Shown: positions 47,019-58,752, counted from the stretch's first letter. The stretch is 64,000 nt of DNA from Arabidopsis thaliana (GCF_000001735.4 NC_003075.7:11905001-11969000), one strand, 5' to 3'. Numbers and translations: made by a program. The notes: generated by a model not told the origin, from the letters alone.

Positions 47019-48609
47019 CTAATCGTGTTTCCTTACTCTCTTCTCTTCAGCTTCCTCTTTAATCTACAACATATAAGATAAACCACAAAAACAAAAGTAA
47101 GATGTAGATAATGTCACACATGACAGATATATATATATATGAAGTTATTAAGCTAACATTGATAATGTGAAGTTTAAAATATTAACCTGATGATGAAGAA
47201 GCTTCTTATGGATTCGATAGCCCTAATGACAGAAAACAATATAACAACAACGTCAACACTGGTCAATATTCTATAATACGTAATTAGTTTAAAACGCTAA
47301 CGGACAAAGTAATATGATTGAAGTTTGATCAAAACTCACTTTATCAGTTCCATAAATGTAATCGCAGTAAGTGAAAACCGAAGCAAAGTTGCTCTGGCTT
47401 TGTCCTCCAACGTAGTGATGGTAGTCATGATACTCAGGTCCACCGTAAAATGGAATTAATTTTGTCACACTCCATGGAAAATCATATCTGCAAACAAAAT
47501 AAGTAAACAAGTGCATCTACAAACAATATGTAACTATTTATGTCTATGTTTGCATATTACTAAATTCTTTTTTTGTGTTTAGCGTTTGAATTTTCGAATG
47601 ATATCACTAAACACTCAATCTTTCTTTTACAAACGCTAAACAGGATAATGATTTTAAGTTTGTTTAGTGTAGTTTTACCCGCTGTGGGTCTCAATCGCCT
47701 CGAATTGTCGTAAAGATATCCATAACCAAAACGTCATTATATGGCCAGGAGCAATTGCCGGTCCAAGAAACGTCGGAATCCCAAGAATCAAAATCTCGGC
47801 CCAATGCGCATACGGCGATGCGTATCCGATAGGTGATGTGTACTCATGATGGATTCGATGAATCTTCTCGTAACCCCATTTGCAATGCATCCATCTATGG
47901 ATCCAGTAGTTAGTGTAATCTTCTATCAAGAAGTAAACCACTAATTGTGCTACTATCTCCATTAACGATGGTAATGGCAAACCACTTCGAATCCCAACCA
48001 TCTGTCAATTAACACATATAGTATATCTCAAGAACATCACAAATTAACAAAAAAAAGTGTTGTAAGAAGGGTATATACATATATGCAATAATATAACGTT
48101 TCAATTTAATATTTTAATGGGATTTTTCTCTAAATAACCAAAAAAAAAAGCACAAAATTGTATAACAACCCACTCACACAAAAAACGTTGCAAAAACAAC
48201 ACTTAAAAAAAGGAATATACATATATCATAAAATATTTGGTTGTTTGTTTTAAAGAATAAATGAAAATTTAAAATGAATAGTAACCTGGATGGAAGGATA
48301 AGAAACGATTTGCAATGTGCCGACGACGAGAAGGAACAACTTCATGACTTCTTTATAACATTGGAACATATCAGACAACGAATACTTAACCTTCTTCTGA
48401 ATCTTAAACTGATCGAACCAACCGGTCCATTCGACAATCACAAGAGGAAAAGGAGCTAGTGAAAAGACAAGGAAGAGAACCAGAATGGTGTGGCAATATA
48501 CATGGAAATTGGATTTGGTGGCTGAGTAATCGAACCAAACCGTCTCGAACCAAGTAAGGTTTCGTCCTAACGCCACGGACGCATCTTCTACGGTTGGATA
48601 AGGGATCAT
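47019..48609 (-). CDS. SMO1-3: Sterol 4-alpha-methyl oxidase SMO1-3
   Basis: Five exons on the minus strand: 48286-48609, 47679-48001, 47340-47487, 47187-47222 and 47019-47063; 291 residues. It is a fatty-acid-hydroxylase-superfamily enzyme with three di-iron histidine boxes: HRWMH (143-147), HRIHH (156-160) and HDYHH (236-240). Membrane segments lie at about 38-62, 90-110 and 128-142. SMO1 enzymes remove the first C4 methyl group from 4,4-dimethylsterols such as 24-methylenecycloartanol in the ER, working with C4-decarboxylase and ketoreductase. It is the tandem partner of SMO1-2, with the same intron phases; the last two short exons differ most. I place it at At4g22753. Confidence 0.95.
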
Positions 48610-50123
48610 ATTGTGAGAGTGTTGTGTCTGGATTAATTTGTGTGGTTTATGTTATAGCATTGTTTTGGAGTTATAGACTCATAAAACGTGTCTTGAATGT
48701 GTTTTGGAAAATGTATGATGAGGATGCTTGAAAAACTATATAAAGATGCACAAATGTCGAAACATGGTACCTACTTAATTAATTTCGGTGATTTTTCTTT
48801 TTTTTTGATTTTTCCAATTTTTGGTATATTATTTACCCTTTGAGAAGTCCGCCAAATTGGGTCCTCAATGTATTTGTTTTTTGACTTTTTAGTAGAACAC
48901 AACAAAACATATCTTATCTCTTTACGTCTATATTTGATACGAACGGGTCACATTTTCGTTTTTTAAAAATATAAAACGAAAATTCAAAGTTACTAAGGTT
49001 GTTATTTTTTAGTAGTTATTTAGGTTAGAAGATATCTAAAATTGTATGTTCGGAAATATTTGTTGCAAATTCATTTATAGACCTATCATCAGGAGTAATT
49101 TCTTTTCACCAAATGATTTTGAATAGCTAAAGCCTTTCTTCATTGTTTAACAATCTACGAAACGAAGAGTGATGATCCATACGTCTAGAAAAGAAAAACT
49201 CGTTGATACACAAAATATGTGTGGACAAAAACTTAATATCAAGTTCATTAAAACTCTTTCGTGAATTGGTTTAAGAGTAAAAACTTATTGAAGTAGTTTA
49301 CAATATAGCCTCATTAAACCAAAAAAAAAAATATAGCCTCACACAGCTACAACCCCATTCTTGAAGTTATTATCATATTCACTGTGTCCATGGTAATTCT
49401 AAGACAACGAGAACAAGGAAATGTGTGTTAAAGAAAAACTGTGTGTTGTTAGGTTTAGTTGAAAAAACACAGGAAGGAAGAGAGTGTTTCGATTTTAAAG
49501 TCATAAATTAGTTGGTAACAACTAAATAAGTTATTGTACCTACTACTGTACTTAAAACTGTTGTTTTCAAGTTTGGTGAGACAGCTTTAGTAAATGCATG
49601 TGTTTCGCTTGTTTTAGCCTTCTTTGATTAGATTTGTTTTCCGAGAGTGAAATCGACCCCCATCATCAATGCAACTATCGTTATGGTAAGGATTTTCCTT
49701 TTAAATCATGCCACTCAAATGCAACAAAAAGGAAAAGAAACGCCCACCGTGGGGCTCGAACCCACGACCACAAGGTTAAGAGCCTTGCGCTCTACCAACT
49801 GAGCTAGACGGGCCTTGTTGTTAACGTTAGATACTTAAGTTATACTTAACTTAACTTAATACTATCAGAGTAGGAACTTGTTACAAGCCAATGAATGCAC
49901 TATGTAACATTTAAAATATACAAAAAGGATTTATTGACACACACCAATTCCAAAAGAGTTTTAAAAAAAACTTCAGATAGGAACTCGTCACGAGCATTTT
50001 CATGTGACACAGGGAAGACCAGAACAGAGAAAACTAACTACCCTTTCATTTTTAAGTATTGACTACATTTGTAGAATGCTTGAAACTTACGGTAAGTCAA
50101 CCTCGCGAGGGGTTTTAGATTTA
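48610..50123. other. SMO1-3 promoter, tRNA-Lys and SMO1-2 3' flank
   Basis: A minus-strand TTTATATAG at about 48736-48744 is a plausible SMO1-3 TATA box. Apart from the tRNA at 49741-49813 no gene is seen. Confidence 0.5.
49741..49813 (-). tRNA. tRNA-Lys (CTT)
   Basis: 73 nt on the minus strand. The acceptor stem GCCCGTC pairs with GGTGGGC, the A box is TAGCTCAGTTGG, the B box is GGTTCGAGCCC, and the anticodon loop CTCTTAA carries CTT (positions 49778-49780 on the + strand as AAG). No intron; a T-rich stretch follows as terminator. Confidence 0.97.
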
Positions 50124-51695
50124 CTAATCGAATTTCTCTCCTCCATTAACCAGCTTGTTGCTCTTCTTGGACTTCTCCTTCATCTGCAACTCATAAGATA
50201 TAGCATCAAGAAACATATCATCAATATGATGATACTAGATACCACATATACTGTTATGTGAGCTTGCAATTTGATGGCTGCGTTTATGGGTATGCGGTAT
50301 GCCGAGAGATAAGCTAGTCTCAGTTTATGGAGTATTTATTTACCTGCTGAAGAAGCTTCTTCTGGAATCGGTAACCCTGATGAAAATAAGAACATATACC
50401 CACATTGTCAAATTTTTATCCAGAATTAGTAGACGCTAACCGGAAAAGAACTGAAGTTTCATTACTCACTTTATCAGTTCCATAGATGTAATCGCAGTAA
50501 GTAAAAACTGAAGCAAAGTTACTCTGGCTTTGTCCTCCAACGTAGTGATGGTAATCATGATACTCAGCTCCACCATAAAATGGAATGTACTTTGTCAGAG
50601 ACCATGGGAAATCATATCTTCAAAAGAAAACGAAAAATAAAAAAAACAAGTCAATTTATCTCCAGAGAAACAAGTTTCATGCACCAAGCAATCATCATAT
50701 TGTCCAAATACTTATTTGAACAAGACAAGATGCTTATCATCTCAAGAATGATTTCTTGCTCATGTTGACCACAAAAGATTAACTAAGCAGTCTCTAAACA
50801 ATCACCTAGAGCTAATTACAGTCAATAAAGCATCAGAAAAGGCTAGTGCCTAACCTTAGCCCCACCAACAAAAGGTAAACGCACTATTGAAACTTCCCAC
50901 ATAGCCCCAACGCATTATAAACTAAGATAAACAATTCAAAACCATTCCTTTTCCTTACCCGCTATGAGTTTCGATAGCCTCAATCTGTCGTAAAGCAATC
51001 CACAACCAAAAGGTAATCATATGACCAGGAGCAATAGCAGGTCCAAGAAACGTGGGAATGCCAAGAAGCAAAACCTCAGCCCAATGAGCATAAGGAGCAG
51101 CATAACCAATAGGAGCTGTATACTCATGATGAATATGATGAAACTTCTCATAACCCCATTTACAATGAAAGAATCTATGAACCCAGTAATTAGTATAATC
51201 CTCTACCAAGAAGTAAACCACTAACTGTGCTACAATCTCCATACATGATGGTAATGGTAATCCACTTCGTATCTCAATCATCTGTTTCAACACACGAAAA
51301 ACAAAATCAACCTAAATCGCATCAATTCCGAAATTAGAAGCCAAATTCCAGAAATTAACCTGAATCGAAGGATAAGAAACGAGTTGTAATGGACCAACGA
51401 CGAGGATGAACATCTTCATGACGTCTTTGTAACATTTGAACATCGATGAGAATGAGTTTTTCACTTTTGGTTGGATTTTGTAGCGATTGAACAAATCTGA
51501 GGTGGATTGAGATGATTCGATGAAAACGAGAGGGAGAGGAACGAGAGAGAAGATGAGGAAGAGGAAGAGAATGTTGTGGCAGTAGAGGTAGTAATCGGAT
51601 TTGGTGGCGGAGTAATCGAACCAGAGAGTCTCTAGCCATGTGAGGTTTCGAGATAATGCGATCGACGCTTCTTCGATTGTTGCGTATGGGATCAT
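50124..51695 (-). CDS. SMO1-2: Sterol 4-alpha-methyl oxidase SMO1-2
   Basis: Five exons on the minus strand: 51360-51695, 50959-51281, 50470-50617, 50344-50376 and 50124-50183; 299 residues. Histidine boxes: HRFFH (147-151), HHIHH (160-164) and HDYHH (240-244). The protein is close to SMO1-3, but has four extra residues in the loop after the first membrane region (SSQSTSD segment) and a longer Lys/Ser-rich C-terminus ending GGEKFD. Same reaction as SMO1-3: C4 demethylation of 4,4-dimethylsterols in the ER, upstream of sitosterol and brassinosteroid synthesis. Its promoter has several GGCCCA elements, unlike SMO1-3, suggesting broader expression. I place it at At4g22756. Confidence 0.95.
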
Positions 51696-51747
51696 TGTAG
51701 AAGATGATGAAATCGTTTCCTTCCGGTGACGGCGACGGTCGTTGACG

Positions 51748-51790
51748 TGAGATTGAGATTGAGATTGAGAGAGAGAGTGAGAGAGGAGAG
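51748..51790 (-). repeat. Pyrimidine-rich (CTCAAT)n/(CT)n leader repeat of SMO1-2
   Basis: Read on the minus strand it is CT-rich with three to four CTCAAT units flanked by CTCTCT runs, 50-95 bases before the ATG. CT-rich leader patches near transcription starts are common in plants. Confidence 0.65.
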
Positions 51791-51962
51791 TGTCGTCGTT
51801 GTTGTTGGATTTTGTCTGTTATGATTTGGCGAATATTTGGAGTAGTGACGTGGCATTATCGGTTTAGTTTACAAGTGTGATGTTTACTTGTTGAACCGGA
51901 TTAAACCAAAATTACTAACATTGTCTCAAGATCTCGCTTACAACATAAAAAAGAGGGACAAA

Positions 51963-52052
51963 ATGGCCCATACTAAAAGCCCATTATAAATTATTGGGCC
52001 ATTAAAATGGATAAAATGTACTCCACAGTAGCGTTGTGTTTGGAGTAGGCCC
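51963..52052 (-). promoter_or_regulatory. Cluster of Site II elements, SMO1-2 promoter
   Basis: ATGGCCCAT (51963), AAGCCCAT (51977), TTGGGCCA (51994) and AGGCCCAA (52045) lie 270-355 bases upstream of the SMO1-2 ATG. Such clusters mark TCP-regulated, broadly expressed genes. No such cluster was seen before SMO1-3. Confidence 0.55.
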
Positions 52053-53476
52053 AATTTTCTTTCTTTAATTGTTTAAATGGTGCATACAAATTTCTGTTTT
52101 TTTTTTTAAGAAAAAAAACTTTATTATACACTTGGATATACACATATATATAAAGACACGGATATACATACACGAGTTTTGTGGAATGTGTCTATGAATT
52201 TTTATGACACCATTATACTATAGAGATAGCAAAAGGTTGAAATAAATTGAGGCTGTTGGCCAATTGTATTTAAGTAATAGAATGGTATTACATCATCACG
52301 AAAAGTGACGTTACATTTGAAATTATAAAGTCTTACAATTTTTTCGTCATGACAATAAATGATATTTAAATGTAATAATACATATTTTTTAAGTTTCAAG
52401 TATACATAAAAAAGGGTCACAAACGATCGTTGTTAAATACTTGGTGGAAAACAAGTGCGTTACGCGTGAACATGAGTGCGTATGGCATAAGAGAAGTCGA
52501 CCACACCATTAATGACTTTAAATCAAGCCCAAAAGTTCTTTCTTTTAACAGTGGAAACAAACCTCGGACCAATCTCAGCCACACAAATTCTCCTTTTTAT
52601 TTTATGTTGTTTTTTCTTGACGTTGATGAATTCTTGTTTTTGGTTATAAATTTTTTATATTACTTCCATTACTCAGCACTTTCGTAAAATTTAATGAATT
52701 GATGATACTAGTTGAGTCTCCCTCCTCTCTAATTGTTTATGTGTTTTTTTTCATTTGTTTATGTGCTTCTCACTATCACCTTAGATTTTTTGTGTTTTAC
52801 GAAACTTGTTTGGGTTTCTCGTTTTCTTGTTTAACGTGTCAACTTTTCTACAAATCCAATAGTTTTGTTTCCTTTACACTTTATAGGATTGTGAGTCTCC
52901 CAAGTAATCTTCTAAAACAATGCATCAAGAAATTTATATTCATTTGTACAAGTATATTATTGCCTTTTTCCAACACATTTTATCCATAATAAGGATAGAT
53001 TTTTTAAAAAATACTCCGTATGCTAACCAGAAAACATTTTAGCTCCATAATTACATAGAAGTTTTAATCTAATACAGTGCTACAATTCAACGCATTTCTA
53101 TTTTACTATAATAAACACAAGTACGTAAGAATCAGCACAAGATATCATACTATAAAAGAATCGATCGTCGACAGGAAATATAAATACTATATTACAAGAA
53201 CCACGTCTATATTACTACCTTTAATCGTGTATTTTTTTTGGTCGGTTTGAATTTAAATGTTAAAATCCACACTTATGTTAAAAAGAAAAAAAAAAACAAT
53301 TTGATTTGGAAAAACATTTGAAAAATACAAATGAAAGAAAAGAAGATAATAAAAGAGTAAAGCAAAGCAAAAGCAGAGAATAACTCTTAATTCGCTTCTT
53401 TGCCAAGCAAACCACCAAAACCTCTCAATTGTTTTTTCTTCTTCCTCCTCCTTAAGCAAAGATCATCATTCACGAA

Positions 53477-54904
53477 ATGTCTGATTCGATTCACCGGAGA
53501 AAAGTTTCGAATCCTGTAGGAAATGGAGGTCGGAGCTCCAGAACAAGACGAACAGCTTTCAGATATGTTTCCGACAAGAATAATCGCTCTAAATCGAGTA
53601 ATAAGGTTTTCGAGAGAAGCTTCTCAGAGCCGAGTCTTAATCGCCACCGCGACGGACAGAGTAATCACTTGCGGCGACCATCGCCGATGAGAGGTTTACC
53701 GATGGAAGAAGAAACAAAACCGATCGTTTACTTGCCTAGGATTCGCTCTGAGGTTTTCGCTTCGTCTCCGTCGTTGTTGAACTTATATTCGCCCTCGTCT
53801 TCATCTCCGATCAATCAAGAGGTCAGAGTCGTTTGCTTCTATTTTTTCAAATCAACAAATTCATGATTTCAACTCTGTAAGAGAATTCATCATTTAGTCC
53901 ACAAAGATTTAAAAGTTTACAGTTTAAGCCTAATATTATAAAATATTTCAATATAACCATTATATAGGCTGAACAAAGAGTTTTAAGTTCAGCTGCAAAT
54001 TCTAGAGTCAGTTCTCCAGTTCATGTTATCAGATCGTGATAAATATACCAAAAATTGACATTTCTATTAAATTTCTAAAATCAGAGAACCTCATTTTGTT
54101 ATTATTTTTCGAAACAGGGTAATACAAAAGAAGCACCAAAAGTAATAATCAGTGTAGCAGTAGAAGGAAGTCCTGGACCGGTAAGAGCAATGGTTAAACT
54201 GAGTTGCAACGTCGAAGAAACGATCAAAATTGTCGTTGACAAGTACTGTAAAGAAGGAAGAACTCCAAAACTCGATCGAGATTCTGCCTTTGAATTGCAT
54301 CAGTCACATTTCAGCATCCAGTGTAAGATATATTAATTATCCAAAAATAATAATTGTTTTTACATATAGAATTAATAAAATAAAAGCACAAATGATGTTT
54401 TGGTTGAAATTTTGAATCAGTTGTTTTCAGTTTGACGTAGATTGATTGGATTAAATATCTATACTCCATGATATCTAGTTTTGCTTTAATCACCAACGGT
54501 TATGGAAAATATCAAAACTACTCATGGCTCATGTGAACATAGAAACATCACATAATTCTTGAGTTATATAACCTATAATAAAGAAAATGGTGACTAAACC
54601 TAACGATTTACCTCTCTTTTTTGTCACATAATTGAATGGTTAAGACAATCAAAATATACTTAAGTTTGATGTAATGTAATTTTCAGGTTTGGAGAAAAGA
54701 GAAATAATTGGAGAATTAGGCAGTAGAAGCTTCTACATGAGAAAGAAAGCTCCTGAAACCGGAGGTTCGTTCGCCGGGATTTCTCCAGCGAGAACGAGCC
54801 TAATTCCGTCGTCGAATTTGATCGGATCGTGCATCGCTCAGTTGATTGGGAAAATCATGAGGAGAACAAGAAGGATATGGAACATATTGGTATGTGTGCA
54901 ATGA
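53477..54904 (+). CDS. DUF7054-type protein with ubiquitin-like region
   Basis: Three exons, 53477-53821, 54118-54322 and 54687-54904; 255 residues. The N-terminal 115 residues are basic and Ser/Arg-rich with likely disorder ([19 protein letters not shown] and [13 protein letters not shown]). From about residue 123 a compact domain begins [18 protein letters not shown], continues [19 protein letters not shown] and [25 protein letters not shown], a ubiquitin-like beta-grasp pattern annotated as DUF7054 in related plant proteins. The C-terminus has a Ser/Pro segment ([15 protein letters not shown]) and a basic tail. Its function is unknown to me. I place it at At4g22758. Confidence 0.85.
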
Positions 54905-55552
54905 GATAGACCAAAGTATACACTTTTGAGCGTGGCACATAATATTTTTTAGTTTGTGTTTTGCTCCACTCTCATCAAATAAGGGAACCTTGTACTTTAT
55001 GAAATTGTATTATAAGTGTGTATATATTTGTGACGATAGATGGATATGGTTCTACGAAATTATTGATTTATGAGGAAAAAATTCATACACACTTCGAGAA
55101 AATAACAGAAAATTGACTTTTGAATTATAATTGTGAGAAAAATGAGAGATCAAACCTTCTGTTTGAGTCAGAGTCTTTAGGAAGTATCTTCTTCTTCTGC
55201 GAATTGCAAAACCCAAACAGGTTTATAACAGAGAGAAGTTGCCGTCGCTATCGCCGACGCCTCCACCACTACTCGGCGATCACTGTAGTCCTCATACTCT
55301 CTCTTTCGGGTAAAATTGCTCTCATTCTATTTTAGGAAGCCTTTCTTATATTATTCAGGATATAAACCGTAAAGTTTTAGATTCGAAATTAAAATTTTGA
55401 CTCGGTGCATCAAGCACAAACTTATTGGACTTTCTCTAGAAAAGAGCTGAAATTAGGAACTGAGGCATCAATGTAATGTATGACGATTGTTTTGATAGTG
55501 GAAGGTCTTTGGTAGATTGGTTCTTGTGTTGGTTTTAGAGTTTGTTTCACAA
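54905..55552. other. Spacer and leader of the PPR gene
   Basis: The segment near 55220-55310 (GCCGTCGCTATCGCCGACGC followed by a GGGTAAAA donor-like site) looks like a PPR-gene leader exon with an intron before the ATG. No separate gene is seen. Confidence 0.5.
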
Positions 55553-57289
55553 ATGTTGGATTCTAAGCTGAGATTCTTCCTTCAAAGATGTGTAGTGCTT
55601 GAACAGGCGAAGCAAGTTCATGCACAGTTAGTAGTGAACCGCTATAACCATCTTGAACCCATCTTGGTTCACCAAACTCTTCACTTCACTAAAGAGTTCT
55701 CTAGGAATATTGTAACCTATGTTAAAAGAATCCTCAAGGGGTTTAATGGTCATGATTCTTTCTCCTGGGGGTGTTTAGTTCGGTTCTTAAGCCAGCATAG
55801 GAAGTTTAAAGAAACGGTTGACGTGTATATTGATATGCATAACTCTGGGATTCCTCCAAGTTCACATGCTGTAACCTCAGTGTTAAGAGCCTGTGGTAAA
55901 ATGGAGAATATGGTTGATGGTAAACCGATTCATGCTCAGGCTCTGAAAAATGGATTGTGTGGTTGTGTTTATGTTCAGACAGGTCTGGTGGGTTTGTATT
56001 CTAGACTTGGTTACATTGAGCTGGCAAAGAAGGCGTTTGATGATATTGCTGAGAAGAACACAGTTTCGTGGAACTCGCTATTACACGGGTATCTGGAAAG
56101 CGGGGAACTAGATGAGGCTCGCAGAGTCTTTGACAAGATCCCTGAGAAAGATGCTGTGTCATGGAATCTGATTATCTCGAGCTATGCAAAAAAAGGTGAC
56201 ATGGGCAATGCATGCTCTTTGTTTTCAGCAATGCCTTTGAAAAGTCCGGCTTCTTGGAATATATTGATAGGCGGGTATGTGAATTGCAGGGAAATGAAAC
56301 TAGCAAGAACCTACTTCGATGCAATGCCCCAGAAGAATGGTGTCTCTTGGATTACAATGATTTCAGGGTACACAAAATTGGGAGATGTTCAGTCTGCTGA
56401 GGAGCTCTTTAGACTGATGTCTAAGAAAGACAAACTCGTCTATGATGCCATGATAGCTTGTTATACTCAAAACGGCAAGCCAAAGGATGCTCTGAAGCTA
56501 TTCGCTCAGATGCTTGAAAGGAATTCATATATTCAGCCGGATGAGATCACACTCTCAAGTGTTGTATCAGCTAATTCACAGTTGGGTAATACCAGTTTTG
56601 GTACATGGGTTGAGTCATATATAACCGAACATGGAATCAAGATCGATGATCTCTTAAGTACCTCTCTAATTGATCTTTACATGAAAGGCGGAGACTTTGC
56701 CAAGGCATTCAAAATGTTCAGCAATCTAAACAAAAAGGACACAGTTTCTTACTCTGCTATGATCATGGGCTGCGGGATAAACGGCATGGCCACAGAAGCA
56801 AACAGTTTGTTTACAGCTATGATTGAAAAGAAGATCCCTCCAAATGTAGTAACATTCACAGGACTATTATCAGCGTATAGCCATTCAGGTCTTGTTCAAG
56901 AAGGCTACAAATGCTTTAACTCCATGAAAGACCACAACTTGGAACCCTCCGCTGATCATTATGGGATAATGGTGGATATGTTGGGACGAGCCGGGAGGCT
57001 AGAAGAAGCATATGAGCTGATCAAGAGTATGCCGATGCAGCCAAATGCTGGAGTTTGGGGAGCTTTGCTTTTAGCCAGTGGGTTACACAACAACGTTGAA
57101 TTTGGAGAGATTGCGTGCAGTCACTGCGTTAAACTCGAGACAGATCCTACAGGTTATCTTTCGCATCTTGCTATGATATATTCGTCTGTTGGTAGATGGG
57201 ACGATGCCAGGACTGTTAGAGACAGTATAAAAGAGAAGAAACTGTGTAAGACACTTGGGTGTAGCTGGGTTGAGGGTTCATATCATTGA
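55553..57289 (+). CDS. PPR protein, PLS class with E motif
   Basis: Single coding exon of 578 residues from the ATG at 55553; codons further upstream in frame contain no ATG. About a dozen PPR motifs (P, L and S types) fill residues 60-500, for example VSWNSLLHGYLESGELDEAR, VSWNLIISSYAKKGDMGNA, VSWITMISGYTKLGDVQSAE and VVTFTGLLSAYSHSGLVQEG. The end has an E-type region (PNAGVWGALLLASGLHNNVE, and CKTLGCSWVE) and no DYW deaminase domain. PLS/E proteins usually guide C-to-U editing at specific organellar sites and recruit a deaminase in trans. Predicted organellar, but the targeting peptide is weak. Its RNA target is unknown to me. I place it at At4g22760. Confidence 0.92.
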   Translation: MLDSKLRFFLQRCVVLEQAKQVHAQLVVNRYNHLEPILVHQTLHFTKEFSRNIVTYVKRILKGFNGHDSFSWGCLVRFLSQHRKFKETVDVYIDMHNSGIPPSSHAVTSVLRACGKMENMVDGKPIHAQALKNGLCGCVYVQTGLVGLYSRLGYIELAKKAFDDIAEKNTVSWNSLLHGYLESGELDEARRVFDKIPEKDAVSWNLIISSYAKKGDMGNACSLFSAMPLKSPASWNILIGGYVNCREMKLARTYFDAMPQKNGVSWITMISGYTKLGDVQSAEELFRLMSKKDKLVYDAMIACYTQNGKPKDALKLFAQMLERNSYIQPDEITLSSVVSANSQLGNTSFGTWVESYITEHGIKIDDLLSTSLIDLYMKGGDFAKAFKMFSNLNKKDTVSYSAMIMGCGINGMATEANSLFTAMIEKKIPPNVVTFTGLLSAYSHSGLVQEGYKCFNSMKDHNLEPSADHYGIMVDMLGRAGRLEEAYELIKSMPMQPNAGVWGALLLASGLHNNVEFGEIACSHCVKLETDPTGYLSHLAMIYSSVGRWDDARTVRDSIKEKKLCKTLGCSWVEGSYH

Positions 57290-57490
57290 GATGTCGGGGA
57301 ATACAGATTTCGGTTTCGGTTAGGATCATCAAACCGAATGTGAGAGATTAGGGATCAACTTCTACATCCAAGAGTGGAAGAAACTGAAGAAGAAGTTGGA
57401 AAAACAACCCTAAGTTACCAACCTACATCAGACCTAAACTTTGAGAGAGTGATTAAACAGAGGATTTTATGAGGAAGAAATCAGGTTGAT

Positions 57491-57752
57491 GTCATGAGAG
57501 GGCTTGTGTCGTGGATCAGAAGGTAAAGACGGTGTCCATGTGGCATGTACTGATTGGGAGAGAAGACGGTGTGGGACGGATGGTTGGATGATCAACAACA
57601 TTCGAAGAGGTTGGCCTTGGAGAAGACATGATTAGCGTGTCATTGGCTAGCCCTGATGGACGTGTAGTAAGCAGTGGTGTCGCTGGCCTGCTGGTTGCAG
57701 CTGTAGGTAGTTTTTTAGCCGGCAGCAAGATCATAGACCGAAGCAGCAGAAT
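57491..57752. pseudogene. AHL2 last-exon fragment with inverted half
   Basis: 57491-57630 copies the end of AHL2 exon 4 in the same orientation (matching 58901-59033; on the minus strand it reads MSSPRPTSSNVVDHPTIRP and PSSLPIST). At 57631 the similarity flips: 57631-57752 matches 59041-59190 in inverse orientation (on the + strand ISVSLASPDGRVVSSGVAGL, then LLVAA), with about 20 bases missing. There is no PPC core, AT-hook or start. Sequence on its left (57320-57490) also matches the AHL2 3' flank (58400-58900). It cannot encode an AHL protein. Confidence 0.85.
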
Positions 57753-57892
57753 CAAAAGGTGTCTCCAATGCCAACCGGCAACCACATTGCAGCATGTAAA
57801 CTGGAAAACAGTACCTTATGTTGAAAAAGAAAGACAAAATGGTGGTTCGATTGTGTACAAATTAAAATAATAACTGAACATACAAAAATGCA

Positions 57893-58342
57893 TTTATCAC
57901 GGCTCATGCTTTGCATAGGCTTTAACACTAGTATTGTACATTGTTCATGTTCTTCAAACTTTGCTATTAATTTGGTATAAATTAGCTTAGCCATTTAGCT
58001 AATTCATTCCAAATTAGTAACAAATTTTCAAGAAGATAAAAAGTACTATATTAGTTTTAAGGCCGTGTTAAGCAAACCAAATTGATCAAAAAGAATTTTA
58101 TATTTTTCATCAACAAAGGTAAACTTTATGTATACATTTTAAAATATATATCAAATGGACCCTTTTTGGAGATAAAAATAATTATTTGTTATCAGTTTCG
58201 TTTGCTTTCATCTATTTATATTGCTTTCAGAGTTTACTTAATGGCTTAGCTAATTCATACCAAATTTTCAAGAACATGCAAAATATACAATTTTAGTGTT
58301 ACGCCCACGCAAAGCATGGGCGGTGATAAATGTGGTTTTATG
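57893..58342. repeat. Foldback repeats with Helitron-like 3' end signature
   Basis: 57893-57995 is inverted relative to 58240-58342. A further partial inverted copy (57993-58070) abuts the left arm and makes a palindrome around AATTAGCTTAGCCATTTAGC. Each outer arm has a GC-rich hairpin (GCCCATGCTTTGCGTGGGC in the right arm, on the minus strand) followed by TAACACTAG/TAACACTAA. A short hairpin about ten bases before CTRR is the hallmark of Helitron 3' ends. However, similarity continues past CTRR, so these are duplicated copies and not two clean ends. Confidence 0.6.
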
Positions 58343-58497
58343 TGTTATCTTTCGCATCTTGCTAATCAATCACCATTGGTTTGAAAAAATCCTTCCTGGT
58401 TTGGATAAATCAGAATGTGTAGCCGGTTAAGAGATTGGGAGCAAGTTTCAATTTCTACATCCAAGAGCGGAATAAACCGAATAGAAAGTTGGAATAA

Positions 58498-58752
58498 AGG
58501 CATTTCCATCAGTGAGATATCTTCTTGGTTTCTCAAAAAAAAAAGATATTAGTATTTTAATAAATATTAGTTATATAATTAAATTTTAACAATAAAATAA
58601 TATATGACCAATAGATGATATACAAGTGTTTTTGTAGGTGTCTTAGAGTTTCTCACTTGAGAGACTAATTATACTCTCTCTCATACTTTTTGATTATATT
58701 TTATTTTTATATTGAACAGTTTCTCAATGAGAAACCATTGATGGAGATGGTC
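58498..58752. mobile_element. MITE inserted in AHL2 3' flank
   Basis: 255 bp with imperfect terminal inverted repeats, AGGCATTTCCATCAGTG at the left and GACCATCTCCATCAATG (reverse complement) at the right, and a TAA on each side (58495-58497, 58753-58755). The duplicate of this flank at 57320-57490 lacks it, so the empty site is visible next door. TTA/TAA target use suggests a Harbinger-type MITE. No coding capacity. Confidence 0.65.

Larger units (their letters stand above)
51696..53476. other. SMO1-2 promoter and intergenic region
   Basis: Holds the SMO1-2 leader with a GAGATT/GA repeat (51748-51790) and Site II elements (51963-52052). The remaining 1.4 kb up to the next gene is AT-rich with no gene seen. 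Confidence 0.55.

Noticed and set aside
55517-55552. In-frame extension upstream of the PPR start
   Set aside because: It contains no ATG; the first ATG at 55553 gives a normal-length protein.
57628-57870. AHL-like 80-residue + strand frame as a new gene
   Set aside because: It is the inverted half of a last-exon fragment, lacking AT-hook, start and PPC core.
57893-58342. Two intact Helitrons in inverse orientation
   Set aside because: The arms look alike beyond the CTRR ends and no 5' TC terminus could be placed; described as foldback repeats instead.
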